Shown here: piece after piece, positions 1-7,785 of the stretch
Layout of the letters: each line of letters opens with the position of its first letter
Numbering within the stretch: position 1 is the first letter of the stretch
Source of the DNA: JAWAAW01 sp038884575
GTDB lineage: Archaea > Nanobdellota > Nanobdellia > Woesearchaeales > ARS49
NCBI GenBank assembly: GCA_038884575.1
Contig: JAWABQ010000003.1
Coordinates: forward strand, 1 to 61,217
Direction: 5' to 3'
DNA length: 61,217 bases
The notes under the pieces: model-generated
Told to the model about the DNA's origin: nothing
The model's database searches: none
The model's input: only the letters and a program-made list of their open reading frames with translations
Position numbers and translations under genes: made by a program

Positions 1-1020
1 GATGCTGTGGGGTGTTATCGGAAAGCGGTTGAGTTAGACCCGAAACTTGCTGCTGCGCATAATAATTTGGGTGTTGTTTTGGAGGATCAGGGCAGGTTGG
101 ATGATGCTGTGCGGTGTTATCAGAAAGCGATTGAGTTAGATCCTAAATATGCTGTTGCGCATTATAATTTGGGTGTTGTTTTGGAGAAGCAGGGTAGGTT
201 GGATGATGCTGTGCGGTGTTATCAGAAAGCGATTGAGTTAGACCCGAAACTTGCTGCTGCGCATAATAATTTGGGTGTTGTTTTGGAGAAGCAGGGTAGG
301 TTGGTTGATGCTGTGGGGTGTTATCAGAAAGCGGTTGAGTTAGACCCGAAATATGCTGGTGCGCATAATAATTTGGGTGTTGTTTTGGAGAAGCAGGGCA
401 GGTTGGATGATGCTATGCGGTGTTATCAGAAAGCGGTTGAGTTAGACCCGAAAGATGCTGTTGCGCATATTGGGTTGGGTGTTGTTCTTAGTAAGCAGGG
501 TAGGTTGGATGATGCTATGCGGTGTTATCAGAAAGCGATTGAGTTAGACCCGAAATATGCTGTTGCGCATAATAATTTGGGCGCTATCTTATGTGAGCAG
601 GGCAGGTTGGATGATGCTATGCGGTGTTATCAGAAAGCGGTTGAGTTAGACCCGAAATATGCTGGTGCGCATATTGGGTTGGGTGTTGTTCTTAGTAAGC
701 AGGGCAGGTTGGATGATGCTGTGCGGTGTTATCAGAAAGCGATTGAGTTAGACCCGAAATATGCTGTTGCGCATAATAATTTGGGTGTTGCTTTGCGCAA
801 TCAGGGCAGGTTGGATGATGCTGTTTTGTCTTTTAGGAAAGCGATTGAGTTAGACCCGAAACTTGCTGTTGCGCATTATAATTTGGGTGTTGTTTTGGAG
901 AAGCAGGGTAGGTTGGATGATGCTGTGGGGTGTTATCAGAAAGCGGTTGAGTTAGACCCGAAATATGCTGGTGCGCATAATAATTTGGGTGTTGTTTTGG
1001 AGAAGCAGGGCAGGTTGGAT
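1..1020 (+). repeat. Tandem 102-bp coding repeat (TPR units)
   Basis: Ten contiguous 102-bp units are almost identical at DNA level, for example GATGCTGTG at unit starts and GAGTTAGACCCGAAA inside. Differences are concentrated in a few codons (YAVAHN, LAAAHN, YAGAHI). The unit length is exactly 34 codons and there are no frame-breaking changes, so the array evolves in frame, probably by unequal recombination or gene conversion. Confidence 0.92.
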
Positions 1021-1185
1021 GATGCTGTGCGGTGTTGCAGGAAGGCGATTGAACTTGAACCGAAAAATGCCATTTTTCATTATAACCTTAGTCTTGTTTT
1101 ATCTAAGCAGGGCAAGCATGACGAGGCAATCAATCATTATGAAATTGCTGCAGGTTTAGGAGACAAGGCTGCTGAAAAAAGCTAG
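1..1185 (+). CDS. TPR-repeat protein, 5' end outside window
   Basis: The reading frame is open from the first base, so the true start lies upstream. The protein is a run of 34-residue tetratricopeptide units (type AVRCYQKAIELDPKYAVAHN followed by NLGVVLEKQGRLDD). They begin every 102 bases at 1, 103, 205 and so on to 1021, with about ten nearly identical units and a more divergent last one. TPR arrays form right-handed superhelices that bind other proteins, and this short-linker form resembles O-GlcNAc-transferase/PilF-type repeats. No catalytic domain is visible in this part. The stop is 22 bases before the next gene, suggesting co-transcription. The partner is unknown. Confidence 0.9.
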   Translation, partial: DAVGCYRKAVELDPKLAAAHNNLGVVLEDQGRLDDAVRCYQKAIELDPKYAVAHYNLGVVLEKQGRLDDAVRCYQKAIELDPKLAAAHNNLGVVLEKQGRLVDAVGCYQKAVELDPKYAGAHNNLGVVLEKQGRLDDAMRCYQKAVELDPKDAVAHIGLGVVLSKQGRLDDAMRCYQKAIELDPKYAVAHNNLGAILCEQGRLDDAMRCYQKAVELDPKYAGAHIGLGVVLSKQGRLDDAVRCYQKAIELDPKYAVAHNNLGVALRNQGRLDDAVLSFRKAIELDPKLAVAHYNLGVVLEKQGRLDDAVGCYQKAVELDPKYAGAHNNLGVVLEKQGRLDDAVRCCRKAIELEPKNAIFHYNLSLVLSKQGKHDEAINHYEIAAGLGDKAAEKS

Positions 1186-1207
1186 CTGAATTAAAGGAGG
1201 GCGCTAA

Positions 1208-2725
1208 ATGAAGCTCGATGACCTTCGTGAGCTGGCTGATTTTGTAATGAAAGAGTCGCGCAAGGCTGAGCAGAAATGCTTGGCTAAGAAACCCAGGTAT
1301 GAGGGGGTGATGCGAGGAATAGGCTCAAATGTTGCTGCCGCCCTTGAAATGCTTGTTGCCGGCGGAGTGCTTACAGGCGGCATTTATATGCTTGCCACAA
1401 TGGGTTCAAGCGCTCCACAGCCTCCTGCTGCTTACCAAAAGCCGCCTGAGCTTTCAAGCAGGCCTGCAGGCGCAAAGCCTGATTCTGAGAAGCGGGCTGA
1501 AAAAAGCGCAAAGGAAACGCCTGTCATGCCGGCTGAGCCAGACAAAAAGCCTGCAGGGCCAATAGCCCGTCCTGTTGAGACAAAACCAAATCCTGTTGTT
1601 GAGACAAAGCCAAATCCTGTTGTTGAGACAAAGCCAAATCCTGTTGTTGAGACAAAGCCAAACCCTGTTGTTGAAAAAAATCCCGAGCCTGTTTTTCCAG
1701 ACTTTGATTTTATAAGAAAACATCTAAGAGATAAAGTTGTATCAGAGTTCGAACGAGAAAACCCGCTGTTCTTGCGGCTTATGGAAAAAATAAGGGAGGA
1801 TGAAAAAATTGTTGATATGAGGGATAAAAGTTTGGATGAATTGAGGGCTTTTGAAAAAGAGCGCACGGACTTTATCGAGTCTTATTTTTCCAGCCTGGAG
1901 AAGGAAAAGCGCATAAAGGGATGGGTCAAAAATTTCTTTGATATGATTGGCGGGCAGAATGATGCTGCCAATTGCGAGACTGCGATTTATTCAAACCGGC
2001 AGAGATATTATGTTGAATTGCTTGATGGTTCGCTGTGCGAGTTTTCATTGAGCATTAATATCTGGGAGAACAAGTCCCGTGTTGATTTTTTATACACGCG
2101 CTATTTAGATTTGCACCATTTAAGGGAGGCGGATGATAAAATAGAGGGCATTCCGGGTATGAGAGTGCCCGATTCTGGGAACAAGACCAACAAAAAGTCT
2201 GTTGAGAAAAAAATAAACCCTATTGAAAGCAGGCCTTACGTGGAGTTTGTCAGGGTGAACTTCCCCAAGTATTCGTGCAGGATTCCCAAGAGCGAGGCTG
2301 ATGCGCTTGCCCGCCTGCAGAACAAATACGATGCCTTTTCCAGCACTGAAAATGACGAGGGCGACACTTATGTTGACTATCTTGGATTTTACAGCAAACA
2401 CCTTGAGAAAATTCCTGATGAGGTATATAAGTTTTCACACCTGAAGACGCTTAACCTTGACTGGAATGAGCTTCAGTCTGCTGACGGCCTTGAAAAAATC
2501 GCGAGCCTGAAATACCTTGATGTCAGTCATAACAGGTTCAGGAGCCTTGAGAGCTTTTGTGCAATACCGAATCTGGAAGTGCTTGACGCAAGGGGCAACC
2601 CCTTTGACTCCAAAACCCTGCCTGAGGAAAAACAGAAGCTGGTGAAAAAAGGAGTCAGGGTCATATTGTCAGATGATGATTATGCGCAGTATCTCAGGGA
2701 AAAGCCAAAAGCTTTCCGGAAATAG
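1208..2725 (+). CDS. Membrane-anchored protein with Pro-rich octapeptide repeat and LRR end
   Basis: A 505-residue protein. A short basic N-terminus precedes one membrane segment at about residues 43-66. Next is a Pro/Lys-rich region with four exact VETKPNPV units (residues 123-154). A charged helical region follows, then a C-terminal stretch with leucine-rich-repeat character (HLKTLNLDWNELQSADGLEK and KYLDVSHNRF, roughly residues 408-470). LRRs usually bind protein, so the layout is a membrane anchor, a spacer and a binding domain. The ATG is preceded by AAAGGAGGGCG at 1193-1203, a good ribosome binding site. It follows the TPR gene by 22 bases, so the two are probably co-expressed interaction proteins. 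The family is not recognised. Confidence 0.85.
   Translation: MKLDDLRELADFVMKESRKAEQKCLAKKPRYEGVMRGIGSNVAAALEMLVAGGVLTGGIYMLATMGSSAPQPPAAYQKPPELSSRPAGAKPDSEKRAEKSAKETPVMPAEPDKKPAGPIARPVETKPNPVVETKPNPVVETKPNPVVETKPNPVVEKNPEPVFPDFDFIRKHLRDKVVSEFERENPLFLRLMEKIREDEKIVDMRDKSLDELRAFEKERTDFIESYFSSLEKEKRIKGWVKNFFDMIGGQNDAANCETAIYSNRQRYYVELLDGSLCEFSLSINIWENKSRVDFLYTRYLDLHHLREADDKIEGIPGMRVPDSGNKTNKKSVEKKINPIESRPYVEFVRVNFPKYSCRIPKSEADALARLQNKYDAFSSTENDEGDTYVDYLGFYSKHLEKIPDEVYKFSHLKTLNLDWNELQSADGLEKIASLKYLDVSHNRFRSLESFCAIPNLEVLDARGNPFDSKTLPEEKQKLVKKGVRVILSDDDYAQYLREKPKAFRK
1574..1669 (+). repeat. Four 24-bp tandem repeats coding VETKPNPV
   Basis: Four consecutive 24-bp units (type GTTGAGACAAAGCCAAATCC plus TGTT) start at 1574, 1598, 1622 and 1646. 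A fifth, degenerate unit follows. The units are almost identical, pointing to recent slippage or recombination, and they lengthen the spacer between the membrane segment and the C-terminal domain. Confidence 0.9.
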
Positions 2726-2728
2726 CGC

Positions 2729-4111
2729 TTACTTCTTTTCAAGCAAATCCCTTATTTGCCAGAAAGCCCTTTGCACAACTTCCGGAAGGGCAGGATGAAC
2801 ATGGACTGCCCCAAGGATGCCGTCAGCACCAAGCTTTCCTTTCATTGCAACAACAACCTCCTGTATCAGGATTGATGCGTCGCTTCCGAGGATGTGGCAG
2901 CCGAGAATCTCGCGCGTCTTGGGGTGGACAAGCACCTTGACAAAGCCATCCTTGTCTTCTATCGACTTGCCGTAAGCAGTATCATAATATTTGTACCTGC
3001 CAACAACGTAAGGAATCTTTTTCTCTTTCAGCTCGTCTTCTGTCATGCCAACACCCGCGATCTGGGGCGAGGAAAAGATCGCGTGAGGCATTGCGTCATA
3101 AGGCACGGGCATTTTGTGCTTTGGATTAAGAGCATTAAAAACAGCATATGATGCCTCAAGGTTTGCTGAATGCTTGAATAAAAACACTCCAGCAATGTCG
3201 CCGATTGCCCAGATGCCGGGCACGTTTGTTTCCATAAATGCATCAGTCGTGATGAATCCATTCTTGTACGTGATTATTCCTGTCTTTGCCACGTCAAGAA
3301 TGTCAGTGTTTGGAACCCTTCCTGTTGCGACTAATAGCTGCTTGCCTGAGACAATTTGCTTTTTTCCTTTTGTTTCGCACTCAACAGCAATGTTTTTGCC
3401 CTGCCTGAAAACACGAACCACGTTTGTGTCAAGCAAGACCTTGTGCTTCCTTGCAAATATTCTGGTGAATGCCTGCGCAATTTCAGAATCCTCATTCGTG
3501 AGCAACCAATTGCTGCGCTGAATAATCGTTACTTTGGTTCCCAGAGAGCCAAAGAAGTGAGCCAGTTCTGCAGCAATGTAGCCGCCACCTATTATTATGA
3601 TGCTTTCAGGCTGTTTTTTCAGCCTCATTGCCTCATCAGAAGTGATATAGCCAACTTTGTCCAGGCCTGGAATTTTTGGGATAAAAGGCCTTGTTCCTGC
3701 GCAAATGAATATTTTGTCAGCTGTGATTATGTGCTTGCCAACTTTAAGCTTCTTTTTGCCAACAAACTTTGCAGTCGCCTTGTAAACAGTGATGTTTTTT
3801 GTGTGCCTGTTTGCCTGCTCTATTTCTTTTGCTTCGGCGTCAACTGCGCTTGCCGCCCTTTTTATGATGCCCTGCCAGTCAATTCCTTCAACCTTTGCGT
3901 TTATGCCGAGCATTTGGGCGCGCTTTATTTCATCTATCACGTCCGCGCTCCTGATTAGCATCTTTGAGGGAATGCATCCGCGGTTCAGGCAGGTGCCTCC
4001 GAAAGGGCCCTGCTCAACAATTGCCACTTTCAAGCCGCGCTCTGCTGCATAAGATGAGATTATCAGCCCTGAGCCGGCGCCTATTATTATTGCATCAAAC
4101 CTCTTTTCCAT
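2729..4111 (-). CDS. Dihydrolipoamide dehydrogenase / MerA-like flavin disulfide reductase
   Basis: A 460-residue class I pyridine-nucleotide disulfide oxidoreductase. Visible features are the FAD dinucleotide fold GAGSGL (residues 11-16), the redox pair GGTCLNRGCIPSK (C41 and C46), the NAD(P)-binding GGGYIAAEL in the middle, and the C-terminal HPALPE with the active-site His439 and Glu444. The family transfers electrons between NAD(P)H and a disulfide such as lipoamide. No lipoyl acyltransferase or E1 gene lies nearby, so the substrate is open: lipoamide, another low-molecular thiol, or a metal as in MerA without its metal-binding N-terminus. Its 3' end lies 3 bases from that of the preceding gene on the other strand. 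Confidence 0.88.
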   Translation of the reverse strand: MEKRFDAIIIGAGSGLIISSYAAERGLKVAIVEQGPFGGTCLNRGCIPSKMLIRSADVIDEIKRAQMLGINAKVEGIDWQGIIKRAASAVDAEAKEIEQANRHTKNITVYKATAKFVGKKKLKVGKHIITADKIFICAGTRPFIPKIPGLDKVGYITSDEAMRLKKQPESIIIIGGGYIAAELAHFFGSLGTKVTIIQRSNWLLTNEDSEIAQAFTRIFARKHKVLLDTNVVRVFRQGKNIAVECETKGKKQIVSGKQLLVATGRVPNTDILDVAKTGIITYKNGFITTDAFMETNVPGIWAIGDIAGVFLFKHSANLEASYAVFNALNPKHKMPVPYDAMPHAIFSSPQIAGVGMTEDELKEKKIPYVVGRYKYYDTAYGKSIEDKDGFVKVLVHPKTREILGCHILGSDASILIQEVVVAMKGKLGADGILGAVHVHPALPEVVQRAFWQIRDLLEKK

Positions 4112-4166
4112 AATGATTAATTAGAACTCAAGGTATAAATTGTTTGTGATTTAAAAAGGGGAAAAA

Positions 4167-4219
4167 TGGAGTGCAGAAGCGTCTTGCGACGAAAAGCCAA
4201 GCAGCCCATCCGCACTCCG
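4167..4219. other. Structured intergenic element
   Basis: In the gap between the flavoenzyme start and the NYN gene stop there is an outer stem TGGAGTGC/GCACTCCG (4167-4174 with 4212-4219, one T-G pair). Inside it is a hairpin CGTC-TTGC-GACG (4180-4191). It could be a terminator-like structure for the minus-strand NYN transcript or a small RNA. No open reading frame or C/D-box motif fits it. Confidence 0.4.
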
Positions 4220-4249
4220 TTTGTTATTGTAAGATTGGTGGCAATTTTG

Positions 4250-4831
4250 TTATATAAATTTTTCGTTGTTCTTTTCTGTCTTCTTGAACTCGAATTTGTC
4301 CGCATGTTTGTCCAAAACAATGATTTTGTCTGCAACCTTTTTGAGGTCTGAACTTAGCGAGGCATGAAATGATGCGCAATGAACGTTCTTTCCGGTATGC
4401 TTGACACGGTCAATCGCATGCGCATAATCAGAGTCGCCACTAACGACGATTGCGGTATCGTATGCATCTTGCATGCAAAGCGAGAGCATTTCGGTTGCTA
4501 ATGCGACATCAACTCCCTTTTGGAACGGGCGGCCGTCTGAATGGTACCGCAACGGTCGTTCAAATACAGTAATGCCATTAGCCCTTAACATATCTATGAA
4601 GCCCTCTTTTTTCTGATAATCAGGGTGTTTTTTGTCAGGGGCGCAGTCAAAGAAATATGCCCTTACCAGTTTGTGTTCGCCTGTAAGGAAACTGATGAGC
4701 TTTGCGTAATCAATACGGTATTCTTTCTTGAACTGTTTTGCGCCTTGCATCAAGTTGTTGCCATCAATAAATATCACGATGCGTTCAATATGCGGATACA
4801 CTTTGAAATGACTATTGCCACTAAAACCCAT
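4250..4831 (-). CDS. NYN domain (LabA/DUF88 type) putative nuclease
   Basis: A 193-residue protein matching the NYN/LabA branch of PIN-like nucleases. Acidic, metal-binding motifs are visible: IVIFIDGNNLM (D23, N25, N26), KGVDVALATEM (D108) and VVSGDSDY (131-136). These domains typically cleave or bind RNA. The start is supported by a TATA-like TTTAAA stretch on the minus strand at 4853-4863, about 25 bases before ATG 4831, implying a leaderless mRNA. The C-terminus is Lys-rich (FEFKKTEKNNEKFI). The target is unknown. Confidence 0.85.
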   Translation of the reverse strand: MGFSGNSHFKVYPHIERIVIFIDGNNLMQGAKQFKKEYRIDYAKLISFLTGEHKLVRAYFFDCAPDKKHPDYQKKEGFIDMLRANGITVFERPLRYHSDGRPFQKGVDVALATEMLSLCMQDAYDTAIVVSGDSDYAHAIDRVKHTGKNVHCASFHASLSSDLKKVADKIIVLDKHADKFEFKKTEKNNEKFI

Positions 4832-4922
4832 ATCGTGCGCCTTTATTTGCTTGTTTTTAAACGCTGTGCAAACCTGTCCAGTGACCAGTGGCTTGATTCC
4901 TTTTTAAAGCCAAAACGATACA

Positions 4923-4930
4923 TTTATATA
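4923..4930 (+). promoter_or_regulatory. TATA box of the DEAD-box helicase gene
   Basis: TTTATATA about 155 bases before the helicase ATG. With normal archaeal spacing, transcription would start near 4952-4955 and give a 5' leader of about 130 bases. This is unusual here because most genes in the window look leaderless. Confidence 0.55.
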
Positions 4931-5014
4931 CTAGAGAATATATTTTAGAGGATAACAGAGACAAAAGGTAGCACAGTACAGGACAACTGGTATTGTGTTG
5001 GAAGACGAGTTCTT

Positions 5015-5060
5015 CCTGGTCTATCTTTTGTCATTGTTAAAACAAAAGATAGAAACCAGG
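5015..5060 (+). promoter_or_regulatory. Long hairpin in the DEAD-box helicase 5' leader
   Basis: CCTGGT-CTATCTTTTGT (5015-5031) is complementary to ACAAAAGATAG-AAACCAGG (5042-5060). This gives a stem of about 17 pairs with a small two-base bulge and a loop of about 10 bases, ending 25 bases before the start codon. It is a candidate temperature- or helicase-responsive control element. Confidence 0.6.
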
Positions 5061-5085
5061 TATGTTGGTTTCGGAGTAAACAAAG

Positions 5086-6267
5086 ATGAAATTTGCAGAG
5101 ATGAATCTGAAGCCTCACTTTATAGAGGCACTTAAAAAACAGCAGATTACAGAGCCGACCAAAGTCCAGGAGGAGACAATTCCTGTGATGATGACGGGAA
5201 AGGACATCATAGTCCGTTCCAAGACAGGCTCAGGAAAAACAATAGCTTTCCTGCTGCCGATAATGCAGAATTTGCACCCCCAAGGCTTGCAGGCATTGAT
5301 TCTTGCGCCGACAAGGGAGCTTGCTCTGCAGACAGAGAAGGAAATAAGGAAGCTTGACAAAAGCGTCAGGTCAATCACGATTTACGGCGGGGTAAGCATT
5401 AATCCGCAGATAGAAAAACTCCAGAAAGGGGTGCAGATTGTTGTTGGGACGCCTGGAAGGATTCTTGACCATATGGAGCGTGGCACAATTGACTTTTCAG
5501 GGCTGAGGTGGGTTGTGCTTGACGAGGCAGACAGGATGCTTGACATGGGGTTCATAGAGGACGTGCACCGCATCCTCAGTGCAACGCCGAAAAGCAGGCA
5601 GACAACGCTTTTCTCCGCGACAATGCCTGCTGAAATCATAATGCTCACGCAGGACTGCATGAAGCCTGACGCGAAAAAAATCATTCTCGAGCAGGACGAA
5701 ATCACAGTCAAGAAGATACGGCAGGTTTGCTACGGGCTTGATCAGAAGGAAAAGCTCGACACGCTTGTCAAGGTTCTTCGCAGGCCTGAAGCAAGGAAAG
5801 TGATGATTTTCTGCAATACAAAAAGCTGGGCTGACTCGCTTGGCAGGATTCTCCGCAAGAAGGGGTTCCGTGTCGGCAGCCTGCATTCTGCCTTGAGCCA
5901 GCTGCGCAGGAATGTGGTGATGCAGGACTTCAAGGACGGCAGATTCAACATCCTTGTTGCGACAGATGTTGCTGCAAGGGGGTTGCATGTTGACGATGTC
6001 ACTCATGTCATCAACTACGACCTTCCTAAGAACCCAAAGGACTACATTCACAGGATTGGAAGGACAGGCAGGGCGGGTGAGGAGGGTGATGCAATCAGCT
6101 TCTGCACCCAGAAGGACGAGCCGATGCTCAAGAATATTGAGCGAGAAATCCAGATGACTTTGGACCTGCAGACGCTTACGGGCGGAAAGTTTGAGCGTGT
6201 TGAAAGGCCCCAGATAACCGCGACAGCTTCTGCTGCTGATGGTGACTGGGGAAACCTGCTTGATTGA
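5086..6267 (+). CDS. DEAD-box ATP-dependent RNA helicase
   Basis: A 393-residue helicase core with little extension. It has the Q motif near the N-terminus (FAEMNLKPHFIEALKKQQI, TKVQEE), Walker A SKTGSGKT (45-52), APTREL, DEAD (146-149), SAT (177-179) and HRIGRTGRAG near residue 320. Such enzymes unwind or remodel RNA duplexes in ribosome assembly, translation initiation or cold adaptation. The start is the only ATG that keeps the full Q motif. The upstream leader carries a long hairpin, so expression may respond to RNA structure or temperature. A T-rich tract just after the stop probably terminates transcription. Confidence 0.95.
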   Translation: MKFAEMNLKPHFIEALKKQQITEPTKVQEETIPVMMTGKDIIVRSKTGSGKTIAFLLPIMQNLHPQGLQALILAPTRELALQTEKEIRKLDKSVRSITIYGGVSINPQIEKLQKGVQIVVGTPGRILDHMERGTIDFSGLRWVVLDEADRMLDMGFIEDVHRILSATPKSRQTTLFSATMPAEIIMLTQDCMKPDAKKIILEQDEITVKKIRQVCYGLDQKEKLDTLVKVLRRPEARKVMIFCNTKSWADSLGRILRKKGFRVGSLHSALSQLRRNVVMQDFKDGRFNILVATDVAARGLHVDDVTHVINYDLPKNPKDYIHRIGRTGRAGEEGDAISFCTQKDEPMLKNIEREIQMTLDLQTLTGGKFERVERPQITATASAADGDWGNLLD

Positions 6268-6280
6268 TTTTTTTATTTTT
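6267..6280 (+). terminator. T-rich terminator after the helicase gene
   Basis: ATTTTTTTATTTTT directly follows the stop codon. Oligo-T tracts terminate archaeal RNA polymerase, and the tRNA-Val promoter follows at once. Confidence 0.6.
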
Positions 6281-6286
6281 CAAAAT

Positions 6287-6295
6287 CTTTAAATA
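6287..6295 (+). promoter_or_regulatory. TATA box of tRNA-Val
   Basis: CTTTAAATA lies about 30 bases upstream of the mature tRNA 5' end, at normal archaeal spacing for a tRNA gene. Confidence 0.6.
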
Positions 6296-6322
6296 CAGGG
6301 CAGAAGGAGCATTGCCATATTC

Positions 6323-6412
6323 GAGCCCGTAGTTTAGCGGCATAACGCCTCGTTGACGAGCTTTTGCAACTCAAAATCGAGGAGGTCGCCAGTTCGAATC
6401 TGGCCGGGCTCA
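6323..6412 (+). tRNA. tRNA-Val(GAC) with an 18-nt intron
   Basis: The acceptor stem is GAGCCCG/CGGGCTC with discriminator A. The anticodon stem is CCTCG (6348-6352) with CGAGG (6378-6382), and the T arm is GCCAG-TTCGAAT-CTGGC. The anticodon GAC is at 6355-6357. The anticodon loop is 25 nt instead of 7, fitting an 18-nt intron at 6359-6376 between positions 37 and 38, the usual site for the archaeal splicing endonuclease. The mature tRNA is 72 nt and CCA is not encoded. Confidence 0.93.
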
Positions 6413-6488
6413 TCAAGCGAAGCTTTCTAAATCATAAACTGCCACAAATTGGGTGGCTCCGCCACAGGGACCGGCCATAGTGGTATTT

Positions 6489-6524
6489 CTTCCATTATAG
6501 TTGGTCCTGCGACTGTAGGGAGCC
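6489..6524 (+). repeat. Dispersed 36-bp repeat, copy 1
   Basis: Starts CTTCCATTAT and ends GCGACTGTAGGGAGCC. It matches 34687-34722 at 30 of 36 positions. Just upstream is a perfect small hairpin GTGGC-TCC-GCCAC. Both copies sit in intergenic DNA 50-80 bases upstream of the promoter or start of a plus-strand membrane-protein gene. Confidence 0.6.
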
Positions 6525-6599
6525 TGTATTTGTATGTATTGCTTAACGAAGTTCTTTTTAAAGCAACATTTATAAACCTGTGTAGGCAATACAGCGACG

Positions 6600-7688
6600 A
6601 TGCGGGAAGCCAGGTTTCCAAAGGATGGCGTTTTCAAGTACTTTTTCATATCATTGTTTATTGCAATTGCCGCGCTTACGTTCTGGGTGACAAAGCCATT
6701 CCTGAATGCGCTTCTTGCAAGCGCTGTTGTTGCATATGTCTTTTTTCCGGCATACCAGTGGCTGAACAGGCACATAAAGTACAAGAATGTCTGCGCAGCA
6801 ATTGTTTCAGGCTTTATCCTGCTGCTTTTTATCGGGCCGCTTTTTCTCGTGATTGAGTCTGCAGCGCCTGATGCAAGGTTTGTTTATGTCAGGGCAAAGC
6901 AGAAAATCCTGACAGGCGAGCTCATTGAGGTGAAGTGCAGTGACAGCGCGCAGAGCATTCTTTGCCGCCTTCAGGACCGCGTTAAGGAGATTGTGCAGCA
7001 GCCGGATGTGAAATACTACCTTAGTGATGTTGTCGGCAGGGTTACGACTTTTATCATGGACAAAATATCAGGGCTTGTGCTTGCACTGCCGGTTATTTTC
7101 CTTAATCTGTTCGTGACTTTTTTCGCAGTCTTTTATCTGCTCAGGGACGGAAAGGCGCTTGTGGCAAACATAAAAGGTCTTCTTCCAATTCATCCAAAGC
7201 ACAGGGAGCATATTTTCAAGCGCCTGCAGGATACTGCGCGCGCAGTCATTTTTGGCTCCCTGGTTGTTGCAGTCATTCAGGGTGTGCTTGGCGGGCTTGG
7301 CTTCCTGGTTTTCGGGGTTTCATCCCCGCTGCTCTGGGGTTTTGTGATGGCGCTTTTTGCTCTTGTGCCTTTTGTTGGAACTGCAGTAATCTGGCTGCCT
7401 GCAGGGGTGGCAATGATTGCAGCAGGCTCAACAGAAGGCAATGTTGCCGCGGTCTGGAAGGGCATTGGGCTTTTGCTCTATGGATTCTTCATAGTCTCAG
7501 GCATTGACAATGTGCTCAAGCCGATGCTCATAGGCGACCGCTCAGGCATACACCCTGTGCTCATACTTATCGGGGTCTTTGGCGGGCTTGCAATGTTCGG
7601 CTTTATCGGGTTCATAATAGGCCCGCTGATAGTTGCTATGTTCAAGGTCTTTTTGGACATTTACAAGCAGGAATACGAAGAGGTGTAA
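6600..7688 (+). CDS. AI-2E family (PerM/UPF0118) membrane permease
   Basis: A 362-residue polytopic protein. Two membrane segments lie near the N-terminus (residues 17-50) and one near 70-90. A soluble loop follows at about 95-150, then a C-terminal hydrophobic half with the family-typical run RHPKHREHIFKRLQDTARAV-like region and GxxxPLLWGFVMALFALVPFVG. Members export small molecules or act as Na+(Li+)/H+ antiporters, so the substrate cannot be assigned. ATG 6600 lies about 28 bases after the TATA-like ATTTATAAA (6562-6571), so the mRNA is probably leaderless. The 36-bp dispersed repeat lies upstream. Confidence 0.88.
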   Translation: MREARFPKDGVFKYFFISLFIAIAALTFWVTKPFLNALLASAVVAYVFFPAYQWLNRHIKYKNVCAAIVSGFILLLFIGPLFLVIESAAPDARFVYVRAKQKILTGELIEVKCSDSAQSILCRLQDRVKEIVQQPDVKYYLSDVVGRVTTFIMDKISGLVLALPVIFLNLFVTFFAVFYLLRDGKALVANIKGLLPIHPKHREHIFKRLQDTARAVIFGSLVVAVIQGVLGGLGFLVFGVSSPLLWGFVMALFALVPFVGTAVIWLPAGVAMIAAGSTEGNVAAVWKGIGLLLYGFFIVSGIDNVLKPMLIGDRSGIHPVLILIGVFGGLAMFGFIGFIIGPLIVAMFKVFLDIYKQEYEEV

Positions 7689-7692
7689 TTCT

Positions 7693-7785
7693 GTGAAACT
7701 CAGAGTAAAGGACAATGAAAAAGCTGCGCTTTTTCAAGCCCTTAACTCTAAATGGAGCAATAAAAAATGAAACTTAGAGTTAAGG
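7693..7785 (+). promoter_or_regulatory. Direct-plus-inverted repeat switch-like leader of AMP phosphorylase
   Basis: GTGAAACTCAGAGTAAAGGA (7693-7712) is a near copy of the gene start ATGAAACTTAGAGTTAAGGA (7767-7786). Between them, CCTTAACTCTAA (7740-7751) is a perfect complement of TTAGAGTTAAGG (7774-7785) and a near complement (10 of 12) of the upstream copy. A perfect hairpin GAAAAAGC-TGC-GCTTTTTC (7717-7735) lies inside the upstream arm. Two mutually exclusive hairpins can form, and one of them holds the start codon in its loop. Confidence 0.55.

Noticed and set aside
1..1020. Regular 102-bp repeats resembling an array such as CRISPR
   Set aside because: The repeats are contiguous without unique spacers, exactly 34 codons long and in frame in a TPR protein.
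1432..1866. Minus-strand frame with regular FGFVSTTG repeats
   Set aside because: It is the antisense shadow of the VETKPNPV repeat region in the membrane protein gene.
6413..6784. Minus-strand open frame of 123 codons after tRNA-Val
   Set aside because: It runs through the dispersed repeat, the promoter and the start of the permease gene. Its composition is not protein-like and it has no ribosome binding site.
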